A DNA stretch of 14,057 bases, from the NCBI GenBank assembly GCA_046302815.1, contig JBKCHO010000064.1, forward strand, positions 1 through 14,057, given 5' to 3'. Under the pieces are notes generated by a model. That model ran no database searches. It saw nothing but the letters and a program-made list of their open reading frames with translations, and was not told where the DNA came from. The position numbers and the translations under genes were made by a program. The stretch is from JALRAP01 sp046302815. GTDB taxonomy: Bacteria > Bacteroidota > Bacteroidia > AKYH767-A > OLB10. How positions within the stretch are numbered: the first letter of the stretch is position 1; each line of letters opens with the position of its first letter. This document shows, piece after piece, positions 8,287 to 14,057 of this stretch.

Positions 8287-9777
8287 TTACTTGGGGTCGA
8301 TGAAGATTTCCTTGGCTTTGTTGCCATAGAAGTCACCCTTGTATTCGGTGTCATAATCCCTTGATTGAGTATTCCTTTTTTGCAGTAACATCTCCCACTG
8401 GTTGTTGAATGGCTCGCCCAAAGCATCTGAATGCAAAAGTGTGAAATCATTTGTTACTAAGTCGGGGTTGTAAAAGACGAACTTTCTATTGGTTTGACTG
8501 CCTGTTTTGTAATAATGCCATATTTCATAGGGATAGGCACTAGGCTCAGTGTAGTTCCTGCTGATGGTGTTTGGAGCCCCATATTGCAAGTAGACTCGTC
8601 CACGCTCGCTTGCGTAACCCTTGATGATTCGGGTCCCGAATTCAGAGTTCACCTTTCTCACTTCGTTGTTGTAGGAAATCCAAGCAGCCTCTGGACTTAC
8701 AGGGTTTCTCCTAAGCCAAAAATCATAAAGAAATTGCTGCATTAATTTCACATCCGAAAGATTGATTTGGTTATCGATGAAAATCTTTTCAAGGTTAGTG
8801 GATATGGGAACCACGGAAAGTATCAGGTCTGACAAAACATCTTTGTCAGTGAATTGCGATACAAAGGTATTATTGACCTCTATTTTTGAAAAATCACCAC
8901 CATCAGGCAATGCTAATTTGTTGCTTCTTTGAAAAAACACTCTTTTCGAACTTAGTAATTCATTTGAGCTGTTTTTCACATCCACTACCAGATTGTAATT
9001 TCCTGATGGCAAATCCTTGATCGATATTTCTCGCATGATCACATTAACAGGCTGAGCTTGTTGGCGGATAAAGCCAGTCAGATTTTCGAGTTTTCTTTTC
9101 GATTCATGTGACTCGATGTGAAATGAAACTAAATATCCGGAGCTTCCTAATACCTTGTCGGTGTTGTAGATCTCCGTATAAAAACTGATTTTGTCTAAGC
9201 CAACAGGATAGAAAAAATCAACATAAGGAACCACATCATAACCGCTTTTAGTAATGTATGTGGTCTCGTTGCTTGGAGTAAAGCTTTCTACAAGTTGGAT
9301 ATCGGAGATTGAAATGATATTATCATAATATTCAACATTGACTGCGTTGTTAATTTTGTTGGATCCATTTGTGTTGTTTTTATCTGCTATGGTCAACTCC
9401 AAAATGTATTTTCCATTTTTAAGTGAAACTCGCTGAAGATCGAGAAAATGAAAATTTTTGTCCTGGCTTTTGAGACCTAGAGTTGAATCAATAACTTCTG
9501 GACTCAATAAGTTATATTTATCCTGATAAACTACCGCTCCCTGATCATTGGTGAATTTCATTCCAACCTCGATGGATGCTTGTGATTTACCTGATATAGT
9601 GGGGGTGTAGGTTACACTTTTACCGTCAACCGATAAGTAGGTTTCCACATATGGACCCGATTCGGGGGCATAGAATGTTCGGTAAGTGAAAATGGCTTTC
9701 AATTTTTGGCCATGTATGTCGTTTACTAATAAAACGCACAAAAAATTGATAGTCAAATATATAATCGTTTTTTTCAT
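8287..9777 (-). CDS. GWxTD domain-containing secreted protein
   Basis: Exported protein of 496 residues with a signal peptide (KKTIIYLTINFLCVLLV, cleavage near IHG/Q24). The central part (about 25-330) is beta-rich with Ig-like strands and no clear enzyme motif. The last ~150 residues form the GWxTD domain of Bacteroidota and Acidobacteriota proteins: FLYDFWLRRNP, YNNEVRKVNSEFG, GYASERGRVYLQYGAPN, YPYEIWHYYKTG, RKFVFYNPDL and LHSDALGEPFNNQWE. The literal GWxTD motif is degenerate here, but the flanking conserved blocks are clear. The molecular function of the family is not established. The chosen ATG has AGGA 11 bases upstream; a TTG two codons earlier is less likely. It is the first gene of the seven-gene minus-strand operon. 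Confidence 0.9.
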   Translation of the reverse strand: MKKTIIYLTINFLCVLLVNDIHGQKLKAIFTYRTFYAPESGPYVETYLSVDGKSVTYTPTISGKSQASIEVGMKFTNDQGAVVYQDKYNLLSPEVIDSTLGLKSQDKNFHFLDLQRVSLKNGKYILELTIADKNNTNGSNKINNAVNVEYYDNIISISDIQLVESFTPSNETTYITKSGYDVVPYVDFFYPVGLDKISFYTEIYNTDKVLGSSGYLVSFHIESHESKRKLENLTGFIRQQAQPVNVIMREISIKDLPSGNYNLVVDVKNSSNELLSSKRVFFQRSNKLALPDGGDFSKIEVNNTFVSQFTDKDVLSDLILSVVPISTNLEKIFIDNQINLSDVKLMQQFLYDFWLRRNPVSPEAAWISYNNEVRKVNSEFGTRIIKGYASERGRVYLQYGAPNTISRNYTEPSAYPYEIWHYYKTGSQTNRKFVFYNPDLVTNDFTLLHSDALGEPFNNQWEMLLQKRNTQSRDYDTEYKGDFYGNKAKEIFIDPK

Positions 9778-9795
9778 TTGCAAATGATCCTTTTG

Positions 9796-9803
9796 TAAAG
9801 ATA
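9796..9803 (-). promoter_or_regulatory. Candidate promoter -7 element for the seven-gene operon
   Basis: On the minus strand this reads TATCTTTA, one mismatch from the Bacteroidota TAnnTTTG element. It lies 18 bases upstream of the GWxTD ATG, and AAAAGGATC sits between them. No clear TTG -33 box is seen at the usual distance, so this is a weak call supported mainly by its position between a terminator and the first operon gene. Confidence 0.35.
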
Positions 9804-9841
9804 ATCAGAATTGGACTAACTATAAGCCATGTAACTGTCAC

Positions 9842-9874
9842 AAAAAAAGCGGTTTGACTGAGGTCAAACCGCTT
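9842..9874 (-). terminator. Rho-independent terminator of the S8 peptidase gene
   Basis: A perfect 12-bp stem (AAGCGGTTTGAC paired with GTCAAACCGCTT) with a 4-base loop. On the minus strand it is followed by a run of seven T residues. It begins 19 bases after the S8 stop codon and separates that gene from the downstream operon. Confidence 0.93.
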
Positions 9875-9892
9875 CCTAAAACAATTAATCTT

Positions 9893-11440
9893 TTAATAAT
9901 TCGTGATTGCGAAATTTACTGCTGCTTGAGCATTCAAGTTTCCATATCCCTTGCTAGAGGTTCTGGTGGGATAGAACTGGGAGGTTGAAGTCAAACAATT
10001 TAACACTTGGGCTCTGCTCATTCTTGGTTTGGCACTCCACACCAAAGCTGCAATGCCAGCTGCGGTAGCAGTGGCTGATGAGCTTCCGCCGATATAATTT
10101 GGAGAGGTTCCTGATGGTGGGAGAGCCAGCGAGTTGCGATTGCTGTTAACGGCTCGTTCCATCACAACGGTGTACATAACCTGGCTTCCATCATGGCATG
10201 ATGCACAAGTGGCGCCGTTGTCTTTTACTCCAGTTACGGCAACACATGAACTGTAAGCAGCAGGGTAGATGACACCATACCAGGTAGTCCAATCCAAAGA
10301 TGTGCCCGCAGCGGCCAGAATCAATTTACCCTTCCCGTATGCATAATCAACGCCATCCTTAAGAACACTGCTTGAGAATGGAGTCCCAATGCTCATGGAA
10401 ATGATTTTCACATTGCGGTTATTTCCTAGCCGTACACAAGCGTTTTTGACTCCGGTTCTTTCGGATGACAAATCAAGCACCACATCTTCACAGCCTCTGA
10501 TGAAATACAAGTTGCTTTTATAAGCCACTCCGGTGGCAGCGCCTTGATTGTTTCGGGGACCAACAGCTTGCGACGACATGCTGGTACCATGCGAACAACC
10601 TGTATATGCAGAGGTGCCAAAAGTGTATTCGGCAAGTAAGGTTCTACCCACATTGGAATCTCCATTGTTGAATTGCGACCCCAATAGTGGTTGTGCTGAA
10701 CTTAATCCCGCATCAATCACTCCAACTGTAATTCCACTACCTTGAGCCAAATTCCATGCTTGGGTAATATTGTGATTATTAAAGTTCCATGGCAGTACCG
10801 CATTAGGAGTTATTGTCGTGTAGTCGGCACTGTTCAACGGCTCGTTGCTAGGGCTACATCCTGAAGTGGACATTACCTTGTTGGGTGAGTTTGGACGATA
10901 ATCTAATGGCTCAATATACCTGACATTTTTCAGATTATAAAGACGGGTCAGTACTTGTCGGTCTGTTATTCTGAGTGTGATAATGGGAAGATAGGGGTCA
11001 TCTTCAATCAAGATCTCCTCCCATGTGGTTTGTTTGGATGCATCCCTGTTCAGTTCTTCAATGATCAGTGTTTTTAGGGCATCATGTACCTTCTTGTATT
11101 CTCCTTGATTGATTTGAATCTCATGCAGTTCCTCCCTGATATCACCTTTGTCATGTGGCTTGTATCCGATGGCAACACTTTGGTCGCCATATTGAATGGC
11201 GCTCCAAAGAGTTTTAAGGTCAACCCAATCCCAATGGAAATCCCCTTTGCTTTGACGCAGTCCAACCACGATATTATCAACTTCATCCTTCGAAAACGGA
11301 TCGCCTTGGGGTACGGCTGTGAGCGTTTCTTTGAGTTTTAAGACATCACCGGATTCAATGCTTTCTTCGGTCTCAGGTTTGCTGCAAGATCCAATGAAAA
11401 TCAGTAGGGGTAAGAGGGCCAAGGCCAGTTGTTTTTTCAT
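9893..11440 (-). CDS. S8 (subtilisin-like) serine peptidase lipoprotein
   Basis: Lipoprotein of 515 residues with lipobox IGSC, giving Cys19 as the lipidated residue, followed by an acidic stretch (KPETEESIES) that may act as a surface-export signal. A pro-region of about 20-180 precedes the catalytic domain of about 225-512. The triad is visible: D243 in VGVIDAGL, H284 in CSHGTSMSS and S454 in GGSSSATATAAGIAALVWS. The Pro usually found four residues after the catalytic Ser is Ala. The oxyanion-hole position, normally Asn in the AAAGN motif, is Thr380 (ILAAAGTS). Residues 412-416 read CASCH, identical to the CxxCH heme motif but more likely a disulfide or metal site. There is no T9SS C-terminal domain, which fits lipoprotein anchoring. 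The gene has its own terminator. Substrate unknown; activity may be altered by the Thr. Confidence 0.93.
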   Translation of the reverse strand: MKKQLALALLPLLIFIGSCSKPETEESIESGDVLKLKETLTAVPQGDPFSKDEVDNIVVGLRQSKGDFHWDWVDLKTLWSAIQYGDQSVAIGYKPHDKGDIREELHEIQINQGEYKKVHDALKTLIIEELNRDASKQTTWEEILIEDDPYLPIITLRITDRQVLTRLYNLKNVRYIEPLDYRPNSPNKVMSTSGCSPSNEPLNSADYTTITPNAVLPWNFNNHNITQAWNLAQGSGITVGVIDAGLSSAQPLLGSQFNNGDSNVGRTLLAEYTFGTSAYTGCSHGTSMSSQAVGPRNNQGAATGVAYKSNLYFIRGCEDVVLDLSSERTGVKNACVRLGNNRNVKIISMSIGTPFSSSVLKDGVDYAYGKGKLILAAAGTSLDWTTWYGVIYPAAYSSCVAVTGVKDNGATCASCHDGSQVMYTVVMERAVNSNRNSLALPPSGTSPNYIGGSSSATATAAGIAALVWSAKPRMSRAQVLNCLTSTSQFYPTRTSSKGYGNLNAQAAVNFAITNY

Positions 11441-11459
11441 GTGAGTAGGTTTGTTTGAC

Positions 11460-11490
11460 CAATTGTATGATTATGGTTTTGAATTGGCAA
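11460..11490 (-). promoter_or_regulatory. Candidate promoter of the S8 peptidase gene
   Basis: On the minus strand, TTG (11488-11490), a 20-base spacer, then TACAATTG (11460-11467), one mismatch from TAnnTTTG. It lies 19 bases upstream of the ATG. Spacing fits the Bacteroidota -33/-7 arrangement, but the match is imperfect. Confidence 0.35.
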
Positions 11491-11702
11491 TAGCCGGCTT
11501 TGATGTTCTGCTTTCCGACCATCACGATTTAGACTTATTTTTTACCTAGAAAAGTGAGTATTTCTAAGATTGGATCATGCATGCATTGAATGGAGATAAG
11601 GACTGTAACGAGGGAGGCTACAAAGAAAAACCAACCTTATGGTTTTTTGATTTTTCATCCGTGCATTAGCAAGCAAGCTTGCATGCCCTTCTGAAAATAC
11701 AA
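11491..11702. other. Gene-free stretch between the S8 gene and the tRNA-Ser terminator
   Basis: No coding frame with family-like sequence is seen. It holds two short perfect palindromes, ATGCATGCAT (11577-11586) and GCAAGCTTGC (11673-11682). It also holds an 8-bp A/T-rich hairpin (AAAAACCA with TGGTTTTT, 11626-11647), which could be a weak bidirectional terminator. No RNA gene is recognised. Confidence 0.5.
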
Positions 11703-11722
11703 AACCCCGCCGAGGCGGGGTT
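11703..11722 (-). terminator. Terminator of tRNA-Ser(CGA)
   Basis: An 8-bp GC-rich stem (AACCCCGC with GCGGGGTT) around a CGAG loop, followed on the minus strand by TTTTGTATTTTC if the stem's last bases are counted. It lies 10 bases past the encoded CCA end of the tRNA. Confidence 0.85.
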
Positions 11723-11732
11723 GGTTTTTCTT

Positions 11733-11822
11733 TGGCGGAGAGGGAGGGATTCGAACCCCCGGTGCGTTTGACCGCACACCTGATTTCGAATCAGGCACAT
11801 TCGACCACTCTGACACCTCTCC
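11733..11822 (-). tRNA. tRNA-Ser(CGA)
   Basis: Reads codon UCG. On the minus strand the acceptor GGAGAGG pairs with CCTCTCC, followed by discriminator G and an encoded CCA at 11733-11735. The anticodon arm is CCTGA-TTCGAAA-TCAGG with anticodon CGA at 11786-11788. A long class II variable arm (GTGCGGTCAAACGCAC) identifies a serine tRNA. The T arm has GGTTCGAATCC. Length is 90 nt including CCA. Confidence 0.96.
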
Positions 11823-11832
11823 TGTTTTTTTG

Positions 11833-11840
11833 CAAAATTA
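11833..11840 (-). promoter_or_regulatory. Candidate promoter -7 element of tRNA-Ser(CGA)
   Basis: The minus strand reads TAATTTTG, an exact match to TAnnTTTG, ending 10 bases before the mature tRNA 5' end. No -33 TTG is seen at ideal spacing. Confidence 0.5.
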
Positions 11841-11922
11841 TGGCTTTGGCGGCGAATATGAATTCTCAACCAGAGTTATCTCCCTTTGGTCGGTGAACCC
11901 GTTTTTTGGGAGGCCTAAAACG

Positions 11923-12035
11923 CCAACCCAATTCCGGCACTTCGTGCCTCGCATTTTCATTTGCTTGATTTCGCTCAAGCGGGCTTGGCTCATCTGGCAA
12001 ATGAAAATGCCCCGCAAAGCGGGGCATTGGGTTGG
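11923..12035. repeat. Nested inverted-repeat element with cloverleaf folding potential
   Basis: A 113-base structure between the two tRNA genes. A perfect 10-bp outer stem (CCAACCCAAT at 11923-11932 with its complement at 12026-12035) encloses three arms. Arm A is GGCAC-TTC-GTGCC (11936-11948). Arm B is a perfect 14-bp stem (GCATTTTCATTTGC at 11951-11964 with its complement at 11997-12010) with GCTTGA-TTTCGC-TCAAGC (11963-11980) inside. Arm C is GCCCCGC-AAA-GCGGGGC (12009-12025). Arms B and C share two bases at their edges. The pairing is directly visible. Whether it is a mobile palindromic unit, an RNA structure or a replication artefact is not known. Confidence 0.8.
12009..12025 (-). terminator. 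Terminator of tRNA-Ser(TGA)
   Basis: A perfect 7-bp G/C stem with a 3-base loop. On the minus strand it is followed by ATTTTCATTT. It lies 13 bases beyond the CCA end of the upstream tRNA and is also arm C of the nested inverted repeat. The T tract is interrupted, so efficiency may be moderate. Confidence 0.65.
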
Positions 12036-12038
12036 GTT

Positions 12039-12126
<88 letters not shown>

Positions 12127-12130
12127 GACG

Positions 12131-12138
12131 CAAAGATA
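12131..12138 (-). promoter_or_regulatory. Candidate promoter -7 element of tRNA-Ser(TGA)
   Basis: The minus strand reads TATCTTTG, an exact TAnnTTTG match. It ends only 4 bases before the mature tRNA 5' end, so transcription would start at or very near the tRNA itself. No convincing -33 TTG was found. Confidence 0.5.
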
Positions 12139-12248
12139 GGATTTAAGCACGAACTGTGAATCTATTTTCTTCGCATTTTTTTAATTTCAATTTTTTGAAA
12201 AACAGTTGATTGCGAATGGATGAAATTTCAATTGCTTTGCCGATTTTT

Positions 12249-12253
12249 GAGGA
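12249..12253 (+). promoter_or_regulatory. Shine-Dalgarno-like GAGGA of the first GT4 gene
   Basis: GAGGA ends 7 bases before the ATG at 12261. Strong SD sites are uncommon in Bacteroidota, so this supports the chosen start. The 134 bases between the tRNA and this gene are A/T-rich and show no clear plus-strand TAnnTTTG. Confidence 0.5.
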
Positions 12254-12260
12254 ATAGCAT

Positions 12261-13433
12261 ATGAACAGGGCTGTGACTAAGGTGATCCATATCGTGAGTG
12301 ACTTGAGCATGGGAGGGGTTTCTAATGTGGTTTATGATTTAGTTAAAAACTATAAATCAAGCCATTATAGTTATTCGGTGATCAATTTATCTGGTCGTGG
12401 TGATAGCTCTGTGATCCAGAAATTCTCGGTGCTTGGAATCGAGGTGGTTTCCTTAAACTATACCTTCCAGAATGGCTTTTCCTTGCTTGATTACTGCAAA
12501 GAGGCTTTTTTTCAGAGTGGATTCAAAAGTGCAAATAGCTACGCCATCCAAAAAATTGTATCGCTTAAACCTGACATATTGCATTTCCATACACTTCCTC
12601 GCGAACTTATTTTAGGAAGGGAAGTATGTAAAAAGCACCAATGTAAATTGTACCACACCGATCATTTGGTTCGTTTAACCAGGGGAGAGGGTAGTTGGAT
12701 TAGCAGATTATTGATTCGTATCCCATTTGCCATTTTTTACTCCGGATTTCATGTAGTTGCGGTATCAAATGCAGTGAAAGATTATTTGCAATACCTGTGG
12801 ATCGATAAATTCACTTCCGGTTTGACTGTTATCGGGAATAAAATATCCTCCTCCGATTTCCGTATCAAATACGAACCCAAAACGGAGCTTAAAGTGGTAT
12901 ATGTTGCCAGAGTTTCCCATGTGAAGGGTCATAGCGATCTGATACATGCTTGGTCTAGGATACCTCGTTCCGGTATGCACCTTTATGTTGTAGGTCCTGA
13001 CGAATTGGGAGGCGAAATGCAAAGGCTGGTAGATACTTTAGCTTGTGAAAACCCTGTTACTTTCACCGGCAGTATTCCCGATGCTTCCGATTTCATCAAG
13101 GATGCTGACATTGGAGTTTTCCCTTCGCATCAGGAGGGATTGCCTCTTGCCTTGTTGGAAAAGCTTAGAATTGGGATCCCCTGTGTTGTTTCCAATATTC
13201 CTGAACTGACCTCCATCATAAATAATGATAAGAATGGAATTGTATATCCTTGTGGAGATGTAGCAGCTCTAGCCGACGCAATAATTCGACTTTCGTCGGA
13301 TATGGAACTAAGGTCTAGACTCGGTAGTGCTGCGGCTGAAAAAATAAACACATTATATGTTAGCCGTTTGGGTGGAATCGATAAGGAGTATGAGGAACTG
13401 TATAATGGATCCGAAGCTAAAGCCAATAGTTGA
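12261..13433 (+). CDS. Family 4 glycosyltransferase (GT-B fold)
   Basis: Complete 390-residue retaining glycosyltransferase of the GT4 type. The N-terminal Rossmann domain opens VIHIVSDLSMGGVSNVVYDL (Gly-rich loop near 18-19) and contains PDILHFHTLPREL at about 104-116. The C-terminal nucleotide-sugar domain starts near LKVVYVARVSHVKGHSDLI (about 210-228). It contains FTGSIPDASDFIKDADIGVF and the signature EGLPLALLE, the E-x7-E pair at E292 and E300, followed by GIPCVVSNIPE. No signal peptide or clear transmembrane helix is seen, so it probably acts at the cytoplasmic membrane face on lipid-linked glycans. A second GT4 gene starts 33 bases after its stop, so the pair looks like the beginning of a polysaccharide operon. 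The donor and acceptor cannot be told. Confidence 0.93.
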   Translation: MNRAVTKVIHIVSDLSMGGVSNVVYDLVKNYKSSHYSYSVINLSGRGDSSVIQKFSVLGIEVVSLNYTFQNGFSLLDYCKEAFFQSGFKSANSYAIQKIVSLKPDILHFHTLPRELILGREVCKKHQCKLYHTDHLVRLTRGEGSWISRLLIRIPFAIFYSGFHVVAVSNAVKDYLQYLWIDKFTSGLTVIGNKISSSDFRIKYEPKTELKVVYVARVSHVKGHSDLIHAWSRIPRSGMHLYVVGPDELGGEMQRLVDTLACENPVTFTGSIPDASDFIKDADIGVFPSHQEGLPLALLEKLRIGIPCVVSNIPELTSIINNDKNGIVYPCGDVAALADAIIRLSSDMELRSRLGSAAAEKINTLYVSRLGGIDKEYEELYNGSEAKANS

Positions 13434-13466
13434 TTCCAGATGTTTTATGTATAGCATGATCAATTG

Positions 13467-14057
13467 ATGGAACGAATATTGTTGTACTACTCATCCAGCA
13501 AGCGGTCGAACGCTTTGGAATCATATGTAATACAATTGCTCAAAAAAGGCCATTCGATGTATTTCCTCACAACTTGTGCGGAGGGTGACTTGCATCAATA
13601 CTTCCGGTCGTTGGGAATAGAATCGCAAGGAATGGCTGCCAGCTCTACTTTTTTTCCTCTGGTTTTCATGAGGCGTTTTTTTTCGCTGTTACGATTTTGC
13701 TCGAAGCATCACATCACTGTTGTTCACTCACACCTTCATCCAACCAATATTGTTGCTGTATTTGCACAGTATTTTTTGAAATGTAAAGTTTTCATCTTCC
13801 GACATCACCTTCATCATCCTGATGAAAGTGTGCAATTGAATCGCAATGAAAAGACTTTCGATCGGATCATATCAAAACTTGCAAAGAAAATCGTGGTGCC
13901 ATCCTCAGGTGTACGGAATGGTATGGTCAACCAGGAGAGTGTTCCTGCGGATAAAGTTGTAGTTATTCCCTATTTATATGACTTTTCGCATTACAATAAA
14001 CCCGACCCGACCGCTGTTGGCGAAATAAAAAGCCTATACCCGTGTAGATTGCTACTG
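13467..14057 (+). CDS. Second GT4-like glycosyltransferase, N-terminal domain only (cut by the window end)
   Basis: An open frame of 197 codons with no stop before the window ends. It starts at ATG MERILLYYSSSKRSNALESY and continues with a Rossmann-like alternation, including VVHSHLHPTNIVAVFAQYF (about 91-109), a KVFIFRHHLHHPDES stretch, and KKIVVPSSGVRNGMVNQE followed by ADKVVVIPYLYDF, the usual end of the GT4 N-terminal domain. It is most like the acceptor-binding half of GT4 enzymes. The E-x7-E donor-binding half lies outside the window, so the family call rests on the first half. Spacing of 33 bases and same strand suggest one operon with the preceding GT4. A gene-specific role cannot be read. 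Confidence 0.82.
   Translation, partial: MERILLYYSSSKRSNALESYVIQLLKKGHSMYFLTTCAEGDLHQYFRSLGIESQGMAASSTFFPLVFMRRFFSLLRFCSKHHITVVHSHLHPTNIVAVFAQYFLKCKVFIFRHHLHHPDESVQLNRNEKTFDRIISKLAKKIVVPSSGVRNGMVNQESVPADKVVVIPYLYDFSHYNKPDPTAVGEIKSLYPCRLLL

Noticed and set aside
9778..9783. TTG at 9783 as start of the GWxTD gene
   Set aside because: ATG two codons later gives a standard KK-type signal peptide start.
11626..11647. A/T-rich hairpin AAAAACCA/TGGTTTTT as a definite terminator
   Set aside because: Only two G/C pairs besides A/T pairs, and no gene ends close by; it is mentioned only as a weak possibility.

Overview
The window comes from a Bacteroidota genome, probably a free-living member near the Flavobacteriales or Cytophagales; no finer placement is possible from sequence alone. 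The evidence is a Bacteroidota-type primary sigma factor, several type IX secretion system (T9SS) families (PorP/SprF, a CHU_C type B sorting domain, SprB and PKD repeats, a TPR/PD40/OmpA protein), a GWxTD protein, promoter-like TAnnTTTG motifs, and base composition that looks around 40% GC.

Layout. The 3' part of rpoD (2-799, +) ends tail to tail with a long minus-strand operon whose last stop codon overlaps the rpoD stop. In transcription order (right to left) the operon is: GWxTD lipid-export-like secreted protein, GT2 glycosyltransferase, fumarylacetoacetate-hydrolase family enzyme, large type B T9SS cargo protein with PKD and SprB repeats, PorP/SprF-like outer-membrane protein, TPR/PD40/OmpA-like protein, and a single-domain response regulator. 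Junctions are 26 nt, ATGA overlap, 32 nt, ATGA overlap, 16-nt overlap and a TAATG overlap, so the seven genes are very probably co-transcribed. Upstream of the operon, behind a strong 12-bp-stem terminator, is a minus-strand subtilisin-like (S8) lipoprotein gene with two unusual sites in its catalytic domain.

From 11.7 to 12.13 kb lie two minus-strand tRNA-Ser genes (anticodons CGA and TGA), each with an encoded CCA, its own TAnnTTTG motif and its own GC-rich terminator. Between them is an unusual ~113-nt nest of perfect inverted repeats that could fold into a cloverleaf. On the plus strand from 12,261 onward are two GT4 glycosyltransferase genes, the second cut by the window end; they look like the start of a surface polysaccharide cluster.

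How it fits together. The central trio (type B cargo, PorP/SprF, OmpA/PD40/TPR) matches the known pattern in which a PorP/SprF-like barrel serves a specific T9SS type B adhesin, with an OmpA-type protein linking to the cell wall. Here the trio is fused by coupling to a CheY-like receiver. Points most worth a second look are the apparent AUU start of the GT2 gene, the altered residues in the OmpA and S8 domains, and the nested palindrome between the tRNA genes.
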